The notes under the pieces: generated by a model | Seen by the model: only the letters and a program-made list of their open reading frames with translations | Told to the model about the DNA's origin: nothing | Databases searched by the model: none | Source: Parasporobacterium sp. | Lineage (GTDB): Bacteria; Bacillota; Clostridia; Lachnospirales; Lachnospiraceae | Assembly (NCBI GenBank): GCA_017459985.1 | Contig: JAFUBX010000011.1 | Coordinates: forward strand, 62,001-126,000 | Direction: 5' to 3' | Length of the DNA stretch: 64,000 nt | Program-made: the position numbers and the translations under genes | Shown: positions 62,768 through 64,000 of the stretch, piece after piece | Numbering within the stretch: the stretch's first letter is position 1 | Layout: every line of letters begins with the position of its first letter

Positions 62768-62793
62768 TTGTTTCTATCCTCCGTCTGTCTTGT

Positions 62794-63417
62794 CTAACCT
62801 TTATATCCGTGAACCATCCGTTCTTCCCCGATGGTTGTGGTTCCTTCATGTCCCGGGAGCACCACCGTATCCTCCGGAAGCGTAAGGAGCTTCTCCCGGA
62901 TCGACCGGAACAGCTGCAGCTCATCGCCCCCTGCGAAATCCGTCCTTCCCCAGGAATGCCGGAACAGGGTGTCTCCGGAAAACAGGATCCCGTTCTCCTT
63001 CAGGTAGTAACAGGTTCCTCCTTCGGTGTGGCCGGGGGTATGGATGGCTTCAAAGTCCATGCCTCCGACGGTAAAGCGATCCCCGTCGTGCACCATCACA
63101 TCATCCGGCCGGATCTCGTAGGATGCTTCCACGAATCCGCCCTGATATTTCATCCGGTACGCGTCATCCGCCGGAATATAGACCGGAACCTGATAATAAT
63201 CCCTGATCCCGGTAAGACCTTTAAAATGGTCCCCGTGTCCGTGGGTCAGCAGCACCGCGGATACACGGACGTCCATTTTTCCGATGCATTCCTCCAGATA
63301 GTCCGCCTGATCGCCGGGGTCCACAATCACCGCCTGCCGGATCTCCTTGTCATAAACAATATAGCAGTTTGTCTGGATCATCCCGACCCGGGCACATCTG
63401 ATCTCGATCTCTCCCAT
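62794..63417 (-). CDS. MBL-fold hydrolase (YcbL/GloB-like)
   Basis: 207 residues, glyoxalase II-like branch of the metallo-beta-lactamase fold: LLTHGHGDHFKGL holds the metal-binding HxHxDH, followed by HTPGHTEGGTC, FSGDTLF and a C-terminal LPGHEGTTTIG. Stand-alone hydrolases of this type are often found between relA and hisS in Clostridia; the substrate is unknown (thioester or S-lactoylglutathione analogues are guesses). It starts about 53 nt after relA, with a GGAGAATAC ribosome-binding site. Confidence 0.92.
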   Translation of the reverse strand: MGEIEIRCARVGMIQTNCYIVYDKEIRQAVIVDPGDQADYLEECIGKMDVRVSAVLLTHGHGDHFKGLTGIRDYYQVPVYIPADDAYRMKYQGGFVEASYEIRPDDVMVHDGDRFTVGGMDFEAIHTPGHTEGGTCYYLKENGILFSGDTLFRHSWGRTDFAGGDELQLFRSIREKLLTLPEDTVVLPGHEGTTTIGEERMVHGYKG

Positions 63418-63470
63418 CTGTATTCTCCTTCTTGTCCGGCCGTCATACGGCCTGCAGGTACCGGCGCTTT

Positions 63471-64000
63471 TCAGCCGGTGGTTCTCTGAATGTCGATCAC
63501 GCCTTCGATCTGATTGATCTTCTCGATGACCCGGCCCAGTTCATCCGCCGATGCCACCTTAAAGCTCATTTCGATCGTTGCCACATTCTGTTTATTGACG
63601 ACACAGTTCAGTTTGTTGATATTGAGGCCTCTGCTGGACATGACCTTGGAAACCTCCACCAGCATGCCGACTTTATTTTCCGCGAAGATCGTGATTCCGG
63701 CCTCATACCGCTCCTCCAGGAAGGCAGAGGAGGGCTTGTCCCACTCAGCGTCGATAAGGCGGGCCCTGTCCACAGAACTCATATTCAGGATGTTGATGCA
63801 GTCTGTCCTGTGAATGGTGACGCCCCTGCCCCGGGTCACATATCCGACGATCTCATCTCCGGGCAGCGGGGAACAGCATTTGGAGAACCGGACAGCCACA
63901 TCATGGATCCCCTTTACGATGATCCCGTTGCGGTGTTTGGCATCCGAGGGAAGGCTGGCCGCCTGGGCGGCACTTTCCAGCACGTCCTCATCCGTCATCT
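63471..64000 (-). CDS. relA: RelA/SpoT bifunctional (p)ppGpp synthetase/hydrolase, C-terminal part
   Basis: Only the last 176 codons lie in the window; the frame continues beyond it. Visible are the conserved zinc-finger/RIS segment RFSKCCSPLPGDEIVGYVTR with GVTIHRTDC, and the C-terminal ACT domain YEAGITIFAENKVGMLVEVS ... LNINKLN. These regulatory domains sense the ribosome and amino acids and control the N-terminal synthetase and hydrolase, which are not seen. It heads the MBL-hisS-aspS run. Confidence 0.95.
   Translation of the reverse strand, partial: MTDEDVLESAAQAASLPSDAKHRNGIIVKGIHDVAVRFSKCCSPLPGDEIVGYVTRGRGVTIHRTDCINILNMSSVDRARLIDAEWDKPSSAFLEERYEAGITIFAENKVGMLVEVSKVMSSRGLNINKLNCVVNKQNVATIEMSFKVASADELGRVIEKINQIEGVIDIQRTTG

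Noticed and set aside
60938-62797. A 619-codon plus-strand frame across aspS and hisS
   Set aside because: Both underlying minus-strand genes are unmistakable synthetases; the antisense frame has no ribosome-binding site or recognisable domain.

Overview
The window looks like a chromosomal segment from a moderately GC-rich Clostridia genome, most likely Lachnospiraceae. The evidence is a SCIFF peptide with its radical SAM maturase, a DUF5688 protein, a fused aroD-aroK gene, a Firmicute-type LexA box, a CIRCE-controlled groESL operon and Gram-positive promoter spacing throughout. No prophage, integrase, transposase or CRISPR array was seen. About 57 protein genes and one tRNA are supported.

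Layout. 1-7.6 kb (minus strand): partial DUF5688 gene, efp, aroD-aroK fusion, a heterodimeric ABC exporter pair, yqeG and nrdR. 7.7-13.6 kb: a ribose/galactose-type ABC transporter (binding protein, double ATPase, permease) next to a VOC protein and a cytoplasmic beta-helix protein. 13.8-15.8 kb: groES-groEL under CIRCE. 15.9-25.7 kb: a compact division and wall cluster, mraZ-rsmH-ftsL-pbp-mraY-murD-ftsW-ftsQ-like-ftsZ, without murE, murF, murG, murC or ftsA. 25.8-29.2 kb: rpsB-tsf followed by a MATE exporter. 29.2-33.6 kb: a parvulin-type lipoprotein, a CsbB-like glycosyltransferase and YfhO, probably a lipid-linked sugar and cell-envelope glycosylation unit. 33.7-34.7 kb: tRNA-Thr(GGT) and a gene-free stretch of inverted and tandem repeats. 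34.7-39.1 kb: an MBL-rubredoxin fusion, a hydroxyacyl-CoA dehydrogenase relative, PrsW, CYTH, exonuclease and rhodanese genes. 39.2-39.6 kb: a LexA box and a small plus-strand gene. 39.6-43.2 kb: a secreted-type nuclease coupled to a molybdopterin oxidoreductase that carries its own TorD-like chaperone domain. 43.3-48.7 kb (plus strand): scfA-scfB, an Orn/Lys/Arg decarboxylase-family gene and proBA. 48.7-64 kb (minus strand): GIY-YIG, YdcF, a MalY/zinc ribbon/flavin reductase/glnA operon, a BKACE enzyme, serC-serA-DUF1015, and tgt/yajC downstream of relA-MBL-hisS-aspS.

How the genes fit together. Most of the window is core metabolism and growth machinery: translation (efp, rpsB, tsf, aspS, hisS, tgt), stringent response (relA), division, and amino-acid synthesis (shikimate, proline, serine, glutamine). 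The accessory items are few and stand out: the TorD-MopB fusion that appears to lack the first FS0 cysteine, the SOS-boxed small gene, the beta-helix/VOC/ABC locus, the seven-cysteine SCIFF peptide, the Trp/acidic pentad tail on the division PBP, and a 52-bp tandem hairpin repeat downstream of the tRNA.

Limits. All functional names rest on motifs and family resemblance read by eye. Promoters, operators and terminators are pattern matches with no expression data. The first and last genes run off the window.
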